Below, in pieces: positions 31,592-41,368 of a stretch of 64,000 bases of DNA. The notes beneath the pieces were generated by a model. It saw only the letters and a program-made list of their open reading frames with translations, had not been told where the DNA came from and searched no databases. Numbering within the stretch: position 1 is the stretch's first letter; the number at the start of each line of letters is the position of its first letter. The stretch spans positions 124,001 through 188,000 of the forward strand of contig NZ_JACIJD010000005.1 of NCBI RefSeq assembly GCF_014199205.1, read 5' to 3'. The position numbers and the translations under genes are program-made. Source of the stretch: Muricoccus pecuniae (GTDB lineage Bacteria; Pseudomonadota; Alphaproteobacteria; Acetobacterales; Acetobacteraceae).

Positions 31592-32451
31592 TGGCTGCTC
31601 CTCCCGCCGCTGAGCCGAAGCCGGGCCGGAACTGGCGGGACCTGCGCAAGCGATTCCTCTCCGCCCTGGTCCTCGGGCCGGCGGCGCTGCTCTGCGTCTG
31701 GCTCGGCGCGAATGCCTATACGCTGCTGCTCGCGCTCGGCGCCGCCATCCTCACCTGGGAATGGGTGCATCTCTGCGGCCTCAGCACGAAGAGGCTGCCG
31801 GGGGCGGGGGTGCCCGTGGCGGTCTTCGCGGCGGGCGCGCTCGCGGTCACGGAGCACCCGGTCGCTTCCTGGCTCGTCCTGATTGCCGGTTTCCTGCTCA
31901 CCTGGGCCTGGGCCGAGCGGCTCCGCGGGCGGGAGCGGGCCGGGCAGCCCGCGCTCCGCCTCGCGCTTGGGGTGCTCTATATCGGTATCGGCTTCCTCTG
32001 CCTCATCGAGCTTCGGCACGAGAATGAGGCGGGGCGGGCCAATCTCCTGTTCCTCCTCCTCGTGGTCTGGGCGAGCGACATCGGCGCTTATCTCGCTGGC
32101 CGCGCCCTCGGCGGGCCGCTCCTCTGGTCACAGGTCTCGCCGGCCAAGACCTGGTCCGGGGCGGTGGGCGGGCTGCTGCTGGCCATGGGAATCGGCGCCT
32201 TCGCCGCCGTGCAGCTCGCCCCGGGGAGTCCCTGGCGGGCCGCCGCCGCCGCGGCCGTGCTGGCCGTGGCCACCCAGGCGGGCGACCTGCTGGAGTCCGC
32301 CATCAAGCGGCACTTCAAGGTGAAGGACACCTCCAGCCTCATCCCCGGCCATGGCGGGCTGCTGGACCGGCTGGACGGGCTGCTCGCCGCCGCGCCCGCC
32401 GCCATGCTCCTCGCCCTCCTTCTCGGCTATGGCGGCGCCCTGTGGCGCTGA
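31591..32451 (+). CDS. cdsA: Phosphatidate cytidylyltransferase
   Basis: Integral membrane enzyme making CDP-diacylglycerol, precursor of all phospholipids. 286 residues with about seven hydrophobic helices after a basic N terminus. The CDS signature is visible: SPAKTWSGAVGG followed by KDTSSLIPGHGGLLDRLDG near the C terminus. It overlaps uppS by one base and precedes dxr in the conserved order uppS-cdsA-dxr-rseP. Confidence 0.96.
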   Translation: MAAPPAAEPKPGRNWRDLRKRFLSALVLGPAALLCVWLGANAYTLLLALGAAILTWEWVHLCGLSTKRLPGAGVPVAVFAAGALAVTEHPVASWLVLIAGFLLTWAWAERLRGRERAGQPALRLALGVLYIGIGFLCLIELRHENEAGRANLLFLLLVVWASDIGAYLAGRALGGPLLWSQVSPAKTWSGAVGGLLLAMGIGAFAAVQLAPGSPWRAAAAAAVLAVATQAGDLLESAIKRHFKVKDTSSLIPGHGGLLDRLDGLLAAAPAAMLLALLLGYGGALWR

Positions 32452-32488
32452 TGCCCTCCCGGCCGCCAGCCCTTCCGGTTCCCCCTGC

Positions 32489-33658
32489 ATGACACGACGC
32501 ATCACCATCCTCGGCGCCACCGGCTCGATCGGCCGCAGCACCATCGCGTTGCTGGAGGCCGCGCCGAAGGGCGAGTTCGCCGTGGAGGCGCTCGTGGCCG
32601 GGCGCGACGCGGCGGGGCTGGCCGATGCGGCGCGGCGGCTGCGGGCGCGGGTCGCCGTCCTCGCTGATCCCGCCGGCCTCCCCGCCCTGCGCGAGGCGCT
32701 CGCCGGGACCGGGATCGAGGCGGCGGCGGGGGAGGCGGCGGTGACCGAGGCTGCGTCCCGCCCGGCGGACTGGACCATGGCCGCCATCGTCGGCGCCGCC
32801 GGGCTCGGCCCGACTCTCGCCGCCATTCGGCGCGGCGGAACGCTGGCCCTCGCCAACAAGGAGGCGCTGGTCTGCGCCGGCGAGATCGTGCTGCGGGAGA
32901 TCAGGGAATCGGGCGCGACCCTGCTGCCCGTGGATTCCGAGCACAACGCCATCTTCCAGGCCCTCGACGCCCGGGACCCCGCGATGGTCGAGCGCATCGT
33001 CCTCACGGCCTCGGGCGGCCCGTTCCGCCTGGCCAGCGAGGCCGAGATGCGCGCCGCGACGCCGGAGAAGGCGCTCCGCCACCCCGTCTGGTCCATGGGC
33101 GCCAAGATCAGCGTCGACAGCGCCACCATGTTCAACAAGGGGCTGGAGGTGATCGAGGCCGCGCGCCTCTTCCCCGTCCCGCCCGAGCGGATCGAGGTGC
33201 TGATCCATCCGCAATCCACCGTCCACGGCATGGTGCAGTACGCCGACGGCTCGCTCCTCGCCCAGCTCGGCTCCCCGGACATGCGGACCCCGATCGCCCA
33301 TGCGCTGGCCTGGCCGCGCCGCATGCGGGCCGATGTGCCGCGCCTCGACCTCGCCGCCCTCGGCAAGCTGGAGTTCTCGGCGCCCGACGAGGCGCGCTTC
33401 CCCGCGCTGCGCCTCGCGCGGGAGGCCTTGCTGGCCGGGGCGGGCGTGCCCACCATCCTGAATGCGGCGAATGAGGTGGCGGTCGAACGCTTCCTGGCCC
33501 GGCGCCTCGGCTTCCTGGACATCGCCCGGGTGGTCGAGGCCACGATGGAGCGCCTCGGCGCGCCCGCCGTGCCGGGGCTGGAGGAGGTGCTGGCCCTCGA
33601 CGCCGCGGCCCGGACCGAGGCCGGCCACATCGCCGGCCGGCTCGGACTCGCGGCCTAG
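32489..33658 (+). CDS. dxr: 1-deoxy-D-xylulose 5-phosphate reductoisomerase
   Basis: NADPH-dependent enzyme of the MEP isoprenoid pathway. 389 residues from the ATG at 32489, which places the NADPH loop GATGSIG at 9-15. Metal and substrate motifs are DSEHNAIFQ, SGGPFR, FNKGLEVIEA and HPQSTVHGMVQ. The frame is open back into cdsA, but those codons have no family similarity. It supplies precursors for UppS, encoded two genes upstream. Confidence 0.97.
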   Translation: MTRRITILGATGSIGRSTIALLEAAPKGEFAVEALVAGRDAAGLADAARRLRARVAVLADPAGLPALREALAGTGIEAAAGEAAVTEAASRPADWTMAAIVGAAGLGPTLAAIRRGGTLALANKEALVCAGEIVLREIRESGATLLPVDSEHNAIFQALDARDPAMVERIVLTASGGPFRLASEAEMRAATPEKALRHPVWSMGAKISVDSATMFNKGLEVIEAARLFPVPPERIEVLIHPQSTVHGMVQYADGSLLAQLGSPDMRTPIAHALAWPRRMRADVPRLDLAALGKLEFSAPDEARFPALRLAREALLAGAGVPTILNAANEVAVERFLARRLGFLDIARVVEATMERLGAPAVPGLEEVLALDAAARTEAGHIAGRLGLAA

Positions 33659-33697
33659 ATCAGAGCGACCTGCCCAGAGAGGCGAAGAGAGACCACC

Positions 33698-34825
33698 GTG
33701 GAATTCCTCCCCGATCCCTTCCGCACCATCCTCGCCTTCGTGGTGGTGCTGGGCGTGCTGGTCTTCTTCCATGAGCTCGGCCACTACGCCGCGGCCCGCT
33801 GGCGCGGCATCTTCGTGGAGAAGTTCTCCATCGGATTCGGCCGCCCGCTCCTCGCCTGGACCGACCGGCGGGGCACGGACTGGCAGATCGGCTGGCTGCC
33901 CCTCGGCGGCTACGTGAAGCTCTACGGGCAGGAGGGCCCTGGCGACGTTACCGATTCGGTGGACGCCCCGCCCGGCCACGACCCCCGCGGCCCGCGCTTC
34001 CACGACAAGCCGGTCGCGGACCGTGCCATCGTCGTCGCGGCCGGGCCGATCGCGAACTTCGTCCTCGCCGCCGTGCTCTTCTCCGCGCTCTTCATCGCGG
34101 TCGGCCGGCCGGTCGGCACCACGACCGTGGCCTCGGTGGTCGAGGGCGGCGCGGCGCAGCAGGCCGGCATCCTGCCCGGCGACCGGATCCTCTCCCTCGA
34201 CGACCAGGCCGTGACGCGCTTCGAGCAGGTGCAGGCCCATATCCAGCCCCGCGCGGGCCAGCCCGTGCGCGTCCGGCTGCTGCGGGAGGGGCAGGAGCTG
34301 ACCCTCACCGCTACCCCGGCGGCGCGGCCGGGCCGGGGGGAGGGGACGCCGCCCGTCGGGATGCTCGGCGTCGGCGGCGGCGCGGCCACCTATGAGCGGA
34401 CGGACCCGCTCTCGGCGGTCTGGGGCGGCATCACCTACACGGCCGAGGTGACGGCGCAGACGCTCGGCGGCATCTGGCAGATGATCACGGGCCAGCGCGG
34501 GTCCGAGGAGATCGGCGGGCCGCTCCGCATCGCCCAGCTCTCGGGGCAGGTGGCCAGCCTCGGCCTTTCCAGCCTCGTCAGCTTCATGGCGATCCTCTCG
34601 GTGAACCTGGCGCTGATCAACCTCTTCCCCATCCCCGTGCTGGATGGCGGGCATCTCGTCTTCTACGCGCTGGAGGCGATCCGTGGCCGCCCCCTGCCGC
34701 CGCGCGCGGTGGAGTACGGCTTCCGCGCCGGGCTGGCCGTGCTGGCGACGCTCTTCATCTTCGCGACCTGGAACGACCTTTCCAGCTTCGGCCTGTTCCG
34801 CTGGGTCCACGGGCTGTTCGGCTAG
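33698..34825 (+). CDS. rseP: RIP metalloprotease RseP (site-2 protease)
   Basis: Intramembrane zinc protease that cleaves anti-sigma factors and signal peptide remnants. 375 residues from GTG 33698. The active-site motif HELGH (H25, E26, H29) is in the first helix. One PDZ domain occupies about 125-210. The second catalytic motif NLFPIPVLDGGHL is in the penultimate membrane segment. The single PDZ domain is shorter than the two of E. coli RseP and is common in alphaproteobacteria. It lies between dxr and bamA. Confidence 0.95.
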   Translation: MEFLPDPFRTILAFVVVLGVLVFFHELGHYAAARWRGIFVEKFSIGFGRPLLAWTDRRGTDWQIGWLPLGGYVKLYGQEGPGDVTDSVDAPPGHDPRGPRFHDKPVADRAIVVAAGPIANFVLAAVLFSALFIAVGRPVGTTTVASVVEGGAAQQAGILPGDRILSLDDQAVTRFEQVQAHIQPRAGQPVRVRLLREGQELTLTATPAARPGRGEGTPPVGMLGVGGGAATYERTDPLSAVWGGITYTAEVTAQTLGGIWQMITGQRGSEEIGGPLRIAQLSGQVASLGLSSLVSFMAILSVNLALINLFPIPVLDGGHLVFYALEAIRGRPLPPRAVEYGFRAGLAVLATLFIFATWNDLSSFGLFRWVHGLFG

Positions 34826-34938
34826 CCGCCCGCCGTTTCCGGGGCTTGCGGCGGAAACCTTCGCGGGGGTGGCAACCGGCGGGGCTTGCGGCTAGGTTGC
34901 GCCACCGCGAACCGGAACAGCCGGCACAGGATCACGCC

Positions 34939-37284
34939 TTGCACGCCTCGCCTTTCTCCCGGGCCCTTCTGCTGGCCGCCACCACCCTCGTGCCCATCAC
35001 CACGGCGACGGTCGCGGAGGCGCAGCCTCGCCGCCCCGGCCCGGCGGCGCGCCCCGTCGCGCGACCCGCTTCCGGCACGGTCCGCGCCATCGACGTGGAG
35101 GGCAACCAGCGCATCGAGGCGGACACGATCCGCTCCTACATGCTGCTCCAGCCCGGCGACGCCTTCGAGGAGGAGAGGCTCGACCGCTCCCTCCGCACGC
35201 TCTTCGCGACCGGGCTGTTCCGGGACGTGCGCGTCGGCCGGCAGGGCGACCGGATTCTCGTGCAGGTCGAGGAGAACCCGATCGTCAACCGCGTCGCCTT
35301 CGAGGGGAACAGCAAGCTCGGCGACGACGTGCTGCGCAACGAGGTGCAGCTCCGCTCGCGCTCGGTCTTCACCTCCCAGGCGGCCCAGGCGGACCGCGCC
35401 CGGCTGCTGGAGATCTATGCACGCCGCGGCAGGCTTTCCGCCACGGTCGAGCCGAAGGTCATCCAGCTCGAGCAGAACCGGGTGGACCTCGTCTATGAGG
35501 TCAACGAGGGGCAGGTCGCGCTCATCAGCCGCATCAACTTCGTCGGCAACCGCTCCGTCTCCGACAGCCGGCTGAAGGAGATCGTCGCGACGCGCGAGGC
35601 GGCCTGGTACCGCCCCTTCAGCAGCAGCGACACCTACGAGCCCGAGCGCCTGAACTTCGACCGCGAGCTGCTGCGGCGCTACTACCTTCGCCAGGGCTAT
35701 GCCGACGTGAACGTCACGGGCAGCGCGGCGGAGCTGTCGCCCGACCGTTCCGGCTTCTTCGTGACCTACACGATCGACGAGGGCCGCCGCTACCGTCTGG
35801 GCAAGATCGAGACGACCTCGGCGCTGCGCAACGTCACGGCGGACCAGCTCCGCCCGACGATCGATCTCTCCGCCGGCGACTGGTACGACGGGGAAGCCGT
35901 GGAGCGCGCCTCGGAAGCGATGTCCGACCGCGCGAACGCGCTCGGCGCCCCCTTCGTGGAGGTCACGCCGCGCATCGTGCGCAACAATGCCGCGGGCACG
36001 GTCGACATCACCTTCGAGGCGAAGGAGGGCAACCGCCTCTACGTCGAGCGCATCGACGTCACGGGCAATGTCCGCACGCAGGACCGGGTGATCCGCCGCG
36101 AGTTCCGCATCGCCGAGGGCGACGCCTTCAACGCCGCGCTCGTCCGCCGCTCGCGCCAGCGCATCCGCGACCTCGGCTACTTCAACGACGCGACCATCTC
36201 GACGACGCCGGGCTCTGCGCCGGACCGCGTGGTGCTCGGCGCCAATGTCAGCGAGCGCGCGACGGGCGAGGTCTCGATCGGCGGCGGCTACTCCACCGAT
36301 GCCGGCGCGCTGGCCGATCTCGGCCTGCGCGAGCGCAACCTGCTCGGGACAGGCATCGACGCGCGGCTGAACGGCGTGATCGCCCAGCGCCGCAGCCAGC
36401 TCGACCTCTCCGTGACGGATCCGTCCTTCCTCGACCGCAACCTCGCGGTGGGTGCGGACCTGTTCTACATCACGCGCGACCTGCTCAGCTATTCCGGCTA
36501 TCGCGAGCGCCGCTACGGCTTCGCCGTGCGCGCTGGCTACGAGTTCAACGAGTACCTGCGGCAGTCCTGGGCCTACACCCTCTCCAACCGCAACATCTAC
36601 GACGTCGATCCCCTGGCCTCGCGCTACATCCAGGAGCAGAAGGGCGAGACGCTGCTCTCCCAGATCGGCCAGACCCTCACCTATGACCGGCGCGACAGCC
36701 GCCTCGATCCGCGGAACGGCTACCTCCTGCGGCTGGGAACCGACTTCGCCGGCATCGGCGGCGACGTGCAGTACGTCCGCGGCCGCGTGGACGGCGCCTA
36801 CTACATCCCCTTCGAGCGGCTGCTCGGCGATCCGAACTACGTCCTCGCGATCCAGGGCTCGGTCGGCTATCTCGAGCCCTTCGGCGGCAAGAACGAGCGC
36901 ATCGTCGACCGCTTCTTCCTCGGCGGCGAGAACCTCCGCGGCTTCGAGGTGGCGGGTGCCGGCCCGCGCGACCTCTCGACCACCTCGCGCGACAGCCTGG
37001 GTGGCCGCTTCATCTACACCCAGACGACCGAGTTCCGCTTCCCGCTTCCCATCCCGGACGAGATCGGCATCACCGGCCGCGCCTTCGTCGATGTGGGCGG
37101 GCTGAGCGGCTCCTCCTCCGGCGTGGGCGTGGTGGACGACTCCTCCCCCCGCGTCGGCTCGGGCGTGGGCGTTTCCTGGCGCAGCCCGTTCGGCCTGATC
37201 AACCTCGACTTCGCTCAGGCCGTGGTGAAGAAGGACTACGACCGGACGCAGTTCTTCCGCTTCGGCTTCGGCACGCGGTTCTAG
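34939..37284 (+). CDS. bamA: Outer membrane protein assembly factor BamA
   Basis: Omp85 protein that inserts beta-barrels into the outer membrane. 781 residues from a TTG at 34939. That start gives a signal peptide (hydrophobic core ALLLAATTLVPITTATV, cleavage near AEA) and follows ACAGGA; the longer frame to 34846 would put a charged, non-signal sequence in front. Five POTRA domains run to about residue 430, beginning VRAIDVEGNQRIE. The barrel follows, with FDRYF-like FFLGGENLRGF and a C-terminal phenylalanine (GTRF). Confidence 0.95.
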   Translation: MHASPFSRALLLAATTLVPITTATVAEAQPRRPGPAARPVARPASGTVRAIDVEGNQRIEADTIRSYMLLQPGDAFEEERLDRSLRTLFATGLFRDVRVGRQGDRILVQVEENPIVNRVAFEGNSKLGDDVLRNEVQLRSRSVFTSQAAQADRARLLEIYARRGRLSATVEPKVIQLEQNRVDLVYEVNEGQVALISRINFVGNRSVSDSRLKEIVATREAAWYRPFSSSDTYEPERLNFDRELLRRYYLRQGYADVNVTGSAAELSPDRSGFFVTYTIDEGRRYRLGKIETTSALRNVTADQLRPTIDLSAGDWYDGEAVERASEAMSDRANALGAPFVEVTPRIVRNNAAGTVDITFEAKEGNRLYVERIDVTGNVRTQDRVIRREFRIAEGDAFNAALVRRSRQRIRDLGYFNDATISTTPGSAPDRVVLGANVSERATGEVSIGGGYSTDAGALADLGLRERNLLGTGIDARLNGVIAQRRSQLDLSVTDPSFLDRNLAVGADLFYITRDLLSYSGYRERRYGFAVRAGYEFNEYLRQSWAYTLSNRNIYDVDPLASRYIQEQKGETLLSQIGQTLTYDRRDSRLDPRNGYLLRLGTDFAGIGGDVQYVRGRVDGAYYIPFERLLGDPNYVLAIQGSVGYLEPFGGKNERIVDRFFLGGENLRGFEVAGAGPRDLSTTSRDSLGGRFIYTQTTEFRFPLPIPDEIGITGRAFVDVGGLSGSSSGVGVVDDSSPRVGSGVGVSWRSPFGLINLDFAQAVVKKDYDRTQFFRFGFGTRF

Positions 37285-37306
37285 AGACGAGATGACTGGA
37301 GTTCGC

Positions 37307-38122
37307 ATGATGACCGCGCGCCCTGCGCTCGCCGCCCTGGCGGCGATCCTGATCCCGGTGGGCTCCGCGCTCGCCCAGTCCGATCCTGGCTTTTTCATCC
37401 CCCCCGGCGGTGGCGGTGGCGGTGGGCAGTCCCGCCCGGCGCAGGCCCAGCCGCAGCAGCAGCGCCCGGCGCAGCAGCCGGCCCAGCAGCAGCGGCCGCC
37501 TCAGGGGGCCCAGCGCCCGCCGCAGCCGAACCCCGCCCCGCTGCCCCCGGGCCAGCCGCCGCCGGCCGCCGTGATCGGCATCGTCGACGTGCCCGAGATC
37601 CAGCGGAATTCGACCGCCTTCAACAGCGTGCGCGAGGAGATCGAGAAGCGGCGGCAGAAGCTGAACGACGACCTGCAGCGCGAGCAGACGCGCTGGCGCG
37701 AGGAGCAGCAGACCCTCGCCAACCAGCGCGCCACGATGAACCCCGACCAGCTCCGCCAGAAGGAGCGCGAGTTGCAGGAGCGGATCACCGACAGCCAGCG
37801 CGTCTTCCGCGACCGCTCCCGCACGATCGAGCAGGTGGCCCAGGGCGCGCTGCAGGAGATCGAGCAGGCGCTCGCCGTGGTGATCCGCCAGGTGGCGGCC
37901 AGCCGCAACGTGAACCTCGTGCTGCCGCGCCCGCTGGTGATCTTCAACGACGCCCCCTTCGACCTGACGGACGAGATCAGCCAGCAGGTGAACCGCGTGC
38001 TGCGCAACGTCACCCTTCCGCCGGAGGGCCAAGCACCCGCGCCGGCCGCGGCGGGTGGCGGGCAGGCGCCGGCGCAGCGCCCGGCCGCGGCGCCCGCGCA
38101 GCAGCCGCAGCAACGCCGCTAG
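37307..38122 (+). CDS. Skp/OmpH-family periplasmic chaperone
   Basis: Holds unfolded outer-membrane proteins in the periplasm on the way to BamA. 271 residues. An N-terminal signal peptide ends near GSALA. A long Gln/Pro-rich low-complexity stretch (about 23-85) follows, then a Skp-like core with a coiled-coil region rich in Arg/Glu/Gln (about 105-200). A second Ala/Pro/Gln-rich tail ends the protein. The ATG at 37307 is chosen because GGAG at 37297-37300 has ideal spacing; ATG 37292 is an alternative. Located between bamA and lpxD as in most proteobacteria. Confidence 0.85.
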   Translation: MMTARPALAALAAILIPVGSALAQSDPGFFIPPGGGGGGGQSRPAQAQPQQQRPAQQPAQQQRPPQGAQRPPQPNPAPLPPGQPPPAAVIGIVDVPEIQRNSTAFNSVREEIEKRRQKLNDDLQREQTRWREEQQTLANQRATMNPDQLRQKERELQERITDSQRVFRDRSRTIEQVAQGALQEIEQALAVVIRQVAASRNVNLVLPRPLVIFNDAPFDLTDEISQQVNRVLRNVTLPPEGQAPAPAAAGGGQAPAQRPAAAPAQQPQQRR

Positions 38123-38125
38123 GCC

Positions 38126-39181
38126 GTGGCGGCGGATCCCCGCTTCCACCCCGGCGCTGGTCCCATCCCGCTCGCGCAGCTCGCGCAGGCGGCCGGGATT
38201 CCGGTGCCGGACGGCCAGGGCCACCGTCTCTTCGCCGGCGTCGCGACGCTCGGGGCTGCGGGCCCGGAGGACGTCTCGTTCCTCGACGCGCGCCGCTGGC
38301 TGCCCAGCCTGCGCGAGACCCGCGCCGGGGCGGTGGTACTGGCGGCGGAGAACGCCCATGCCGTGCCAGAGGGCACGGTGGCGCTCGTCTCCCCCGCGCC
38401 CGTCCTCGCCTTCGCCCGCATCGCGACCCTGTTGCACCCGCCGCCGGCCGCGAGCGGCTCGCGGCACCCGACCGCGGTGGTGGGGGAGGGCGCCGTCATC
38501 GGCGAAGGATGCGAGATCGGCGCCTATGCCGTGATCGAGGACGGCGTCGTTCTCGGGCCGCGCTGCATCGTGGGGCCGCACGCCCATATCGGGCGTAACT
38601 GCGTCTTCGGCGCGGAGTGCCGCATCCTCTCCCATGTCACCGTCACCCACTGCGTCGCGGGGGACCGCGTGACGCTCAACCCCGGTGCGCGGATCGGCAG
38701 CGAGGGCTTCGGCTTCGCCACCAGCGCGCGCGGCGAGCACGTCACGGTTCCGCAGCTCGGCCGGGTGATGCTGGGCAACGGCGTGGAGGTCGGGGCGAAT
38801 GCCTGCATCGACCGGGGATCGGGGAACGACACGGTGATCGGGCCCGGCACCCGGCTGGATAACCTCGTCATGCTCGGGCACAACGTGCGGACCGGGCGCG
38901 GCTGCGTCATCGTGGCGCAGGCCGGGATCTCCGGCTCGACCACGCTCGGCGACTTCGTGGTCGTCGCGGCCCAGGCGGGAATGACCGGGCATCTGACGAT
39001 CGGCGACAAGGCGCGCGTCGGGGCCCAGGCGGGCGTCATGGCGGATGTGGAGCCCGGCACGGACGTGCTGGGCAGCCCCGCCATCCCGGTGCGCGAGGCG
39101 ATGCGCTCCTTCGCCGCCCTGCGGAAGCTGGGCCAGTCGAAGGCGGCGAACAAGGCGGCGGAAGCGAAAACGAGCGATTGA
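38126..39181 (+). CDS. lpxD: UDP-3-O-(3-hydroxyacyl)glucosamine N-acyltransferase
   Basis: Adds the second hydroxyacyl chain in lipid A synthesis. 351 residues from GTG 38126, three bases after the previous stop. An N-terminal uridine-binding domain precedes a left-handed beta-helix of hexapeptide repeats. The likely catalytic histidine is in LVMLGHNVRTGRGC. GSEGFGFA marks the acyl-pocket region. It overlaps fabZ coding potential at its end and leads the lpx cluster. Confidence 0.96.
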   Translation: MAADPRFHPGAGPIPLAQLAQAAGIPVPDGQGHRLFAGVATLGAAGPEDVSFLDARRWLPSLRETRAGAVVLAAENAHAVPEGTVALVSPAPVLAFARIATLLHPPPAASGSRHPTAVVGEGAVIGEGCEIGAYAVIEDGVVLGPRCIVGPHAHIGRNCVFGAECRILSHVTVTHCVAGDRVTLNPGARIGSEGFGFATSARGEHVTVPQLGRVMLGNGVEVGANACIDRGSGNDTVIGPGTRLDNLVMLGHNVRTGRGCVIVAQAGISGSTTLGDFVVVAAQAGMTGHLTIGDKARVGAQAGVMADVEPGTDVLGSPAIPVREAMRSFAALRKLGQSKAANKAAEAKTSD

Positions 39182-39183
39182 GC

Positions 39184-39681
39184 ATGGCTGACAATGCAGA
39201 ACAGGCGCCCGGAGCGCCGGCGGAGAGTGCGGGCGAGATGCGCTCCACCCTCGACATCGCACGGATCATGGAGGCGATCCCCCACCGTTTCCCCTTCCTG
39301 CTGGTGGACCGGGTGGTGGACCTCATTCCCGGCGTCAGCGCGGTGGGCATCAAGAACGTGTCGATCAACGAGCACGTCTTCCAGGGCCACTTCCCGCGCC
39401 ATCCCGTCTTTCCCGGCGTGATGATCATCGAGAGCATGGCCCAGACCGCGGGCGTGCTGGTGGTCGAGACGCTCGGGCCGGCATCGCGCGGCAAGTTGGT
39501 CTACTTCATGTCCGTGGAGGGCGCGAAGTTCCGCAAGCCCGTGGTGCCGGGCGACCAGATGCGCGTGCATGTCACGAAGGAGCGTCAGCGCGGCAACGTG
39601 TGGAAGTTCTCCGCCGAGGCGAAGGTGGACGGCGCCGTGGTGGCCGAGGCCACCTACGCCGCCATGATCCTGGACAGCTAG
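39184..39681 (+). CDS. fabZ: 3-hydroxyacyl-[acyl-carrier-protein] dehydratase FabZ
   Basis: Hot-dog-fold dehydratase of fatty-acid elongation. 165 residues from ATG 39184; a TTG at 39178 overlapping the lpxD stop is a weaker alternative. The family signature is PHRFPFLLVDRV, and the active-site histidine and glutamate are in GHFPRHPVFPGVMIIESMAQ. It shares 3-hydroxyacyl-ACP substrates with LpxA and LpxD on either side, which is the usual reason given for this clustering. Confidence 0.96.
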   Translation: MADNAEQAPGAPAESAGEMRSTLDIARIMEAIPHRFPFLLVDRVVDLIPGVSAVGIKNVSINEHVFQGHFPRHPVFPGVMIIESMAQTAGVLVVETLGPASRGKLVYFMSVEGAKFRKPVVPGDQMRVHVTKERQRGNVWKFSAEAKVDGAVVAEATYAAMILDS

Positions 39682-39683
39682 GC

Positions 39684-40505
39684 GTGGCCGACATCCATCC
39701 GACGGCCATCGTGGCGGAGGGCGCGTCCATCGCCGCCTCGGCCACCATCGGCCCCTACGCCACCGTCGGCGCCGACGTGGTGATCGGCGAGGGCGTGCAG
39801 GTCGGCGCGCATGCCGTGCTCGACGGCGTCACTCATCTCGCCGAAGGCGTGCAGATCCTGCCCTTCGCCTCCGTCGGCCTGCCGCCGCAGGACCTGAAGT
39901 ACCGGGGCGAGCCCACGCGGGTGGAGATCGGTCCCCGCAGCATCATCCGCGAGCACGCGACGGTGCATCGCGGCAGCGTGGGCGGGGAGGGCATCACCCG
40001 CCTCGGCGCCGAGTGCCTCATCATGTGCGTCGCCCATGTCGGGCATGACTGCCAGCTCGAGGACAGGGTCATCCTCGCCAACAACGTCATGCTCGGCGGG
40101 CACGTGCATATCGGCGACAACGTCTTCGTCGGCGGCGGCACGGCGATCCACCAGTCCGTCCGCATCGGCCGGCAGGCGGTGATCGGCGGCATGAGCGGGG
40201 TGGAGCGGGACGTGATCCCCTTCGGCTCCTGCATGGGCAACCGCGCACGGCTGATCGGGCTCAACCTCATCGGCCTCAAACGCCGCGGCTTCGGGCGGGA
40301 GGCGATCAACGCGCTGCGCGCCGCCTATCGCGGCCTCTTCCTCGGGCGCGGCACCTTCGAGGACCGGATGGCGCTCGTCCAGCAGGACCATGGGGGCCAG
40401 CCCCAGGTGGCGGAGATCCTCTCCTTCATCGAGGCGCCGAGCCGGCGTGGCCTCATGCGGGCCGGGCGCCAGGCGGACGACGCGGCCGAGGCCGAAGCGG
40501 CCTGA
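39684..40505 (+). CDS. lpxA: Acyl-ACP--UDP-N-acetylglucosamine O-acyltransferase
   Basis: First enzyme of lipid A synthesis. 273 residues from GTG 39684, two bases after fabZ, giving the canonical start ([13 protein letters not shown]). Hexapeptide repeats fill the N-terminal two thirds. Catalytic histidine region CVAHVGHDC and HRGSVGGEG (cf. HRGT) are present. The C-terminal helical domain contains [13 protein letters not shown]. lpxI follows after 5 bases. Confidence 0.97.
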   Translation: MADIHPTAIVAEGASIAASATIGPYATVGADVVIGEGVQVGAHAVLDGVTHLAEGVQILPFASVGLPPQDLKYRGEPTRVEIGPRSIIREHATVHRGSVGGEGITRLGAECLIMCVAHVGHDCQLEDRVILANNVMLGGHVHIGDNVFVGGGTAIHQSVRIGRQAVIGGMSGVERDVIPFGSCMGNRARLIGLNLIGLKRRGFGREAINALRAAYRGLFLGRGTFEDRMALVQQDHGGQPQVAEILSFIEAPSRRGLMRAGRQADDAAEAEAA

Positions 40506-40510
40506 GCGCG

Positions 40511-41368
40511 ATGAGCGGGGAGCCCGTCGGGATCATCGCCGGTGGCGGCGCCATGCCGCTGCGCGTGGCCGCCGCCTGCCGCGCCATGGGCCGGCCCTTC
40601 GTGGCCGTGCTGCTGGAGGGCTTCGCCGATCCCGCCGACTGGGCGGGGGAGAGGTTCATGGTCTTTCGCCTCGGCGCGGCGGGCGGGGCGCTGGACTGGA
40701 TACGCGCCTCGGGGGCGAGGCAGATCGTCCTCGTCGGACATGTCCGCCGCCCCTCCATCCTCTCGCTCCGGCCGGATGCGAAGGGCGCCGCCTATATCGC
40801 CCGGATCGGCATGCGCGCCTTCGGCGGCGACGACAGCCTGCTCTCCGCCGTCCGCCAGGTCATCCGGGAGGAGGGGTTCGAGCCCGTCGGCCCGACGCGC
40901 TTCCTGCAGGAGGCCCAGTGCCCGCCCGGCCTGCTCACCCGCGCGGCGCCCGATGGCACGGCAATGGCCGACATCGCCCGCGGCGTCGCCGTGGTGCAGT
41001 CCCTCGGCCGGGCCGATGTGGGGCAGGGGGCGGTGGTGCAGCAGGGCCTCGTCCTCGCCGTGGAGGCGATCGAGGGCACGGACGCCATGCTCGCCCGCGT
41101 GCGCGACCTCCGGCGGGAGGGGCCGGGCGGGGTGCTGGTGAAGCTCGTCAAGCCCGGGCAGGACCGGGAGGTGGACATGCCCGCCCTCGGGCCCCGCACG
41201 GTGGAGGGTGCGATTTCCGCGGGTCTGGCCGGCATAGCCTTCGAGGCGGATGGCGCGTTGCTGGTGGACCGCGAGACGATGGTGGCCCGGGCGGATGCGG
41301 CCGGGCTGTTCCTTCTCGCCATCCGCCCCGGGGAGTTTTCCGGGGCGACAGCAGGAGCCACGACATGA
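40511..41368 (+). CDS. lpxI: UDP-2,3-diacylglucosamine diphosphatase LpxI
   Basis: Hydrolyses UDP-2,3-diacylglucosamine to lipid X, replacing LpxH in many alphaproteobacteria. 285 residues. The N-terminal domain starts [15 protein letters not shown]. The C-terminal DUF1009 catalytic domain includes [20 protein letters not shown] and [20 protein letters not shown]. Position after lpxA fits the role. The stop overlaps the gloA start by 4 bases (ATGA). Confidence 0.95.
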   Translation: MSGEPVGIIAGGGAMPLRVAAACRAMGRPFVAVLLEGFADPADWAGERFMVFRLGAAGGALDWIRASGARQIVLVGHVRRPSILSLRPDAKGAAYIARIGMRAFGGDDSLLSAVRQVIREEGFEPVGPTRFLQEAQCPPGLLTRAAPDGTAMADIARGVAVVQSLGRADVGQGAVVQQGLVLAVEAIEGTDAMLARVRDLRREGPGGVLVKLVKPGQDREVDMPALGPRTVEGAISAGLAGIAFEADGALLVDRETMVARADAAGLFLLAIRPGEFSGATAGATT

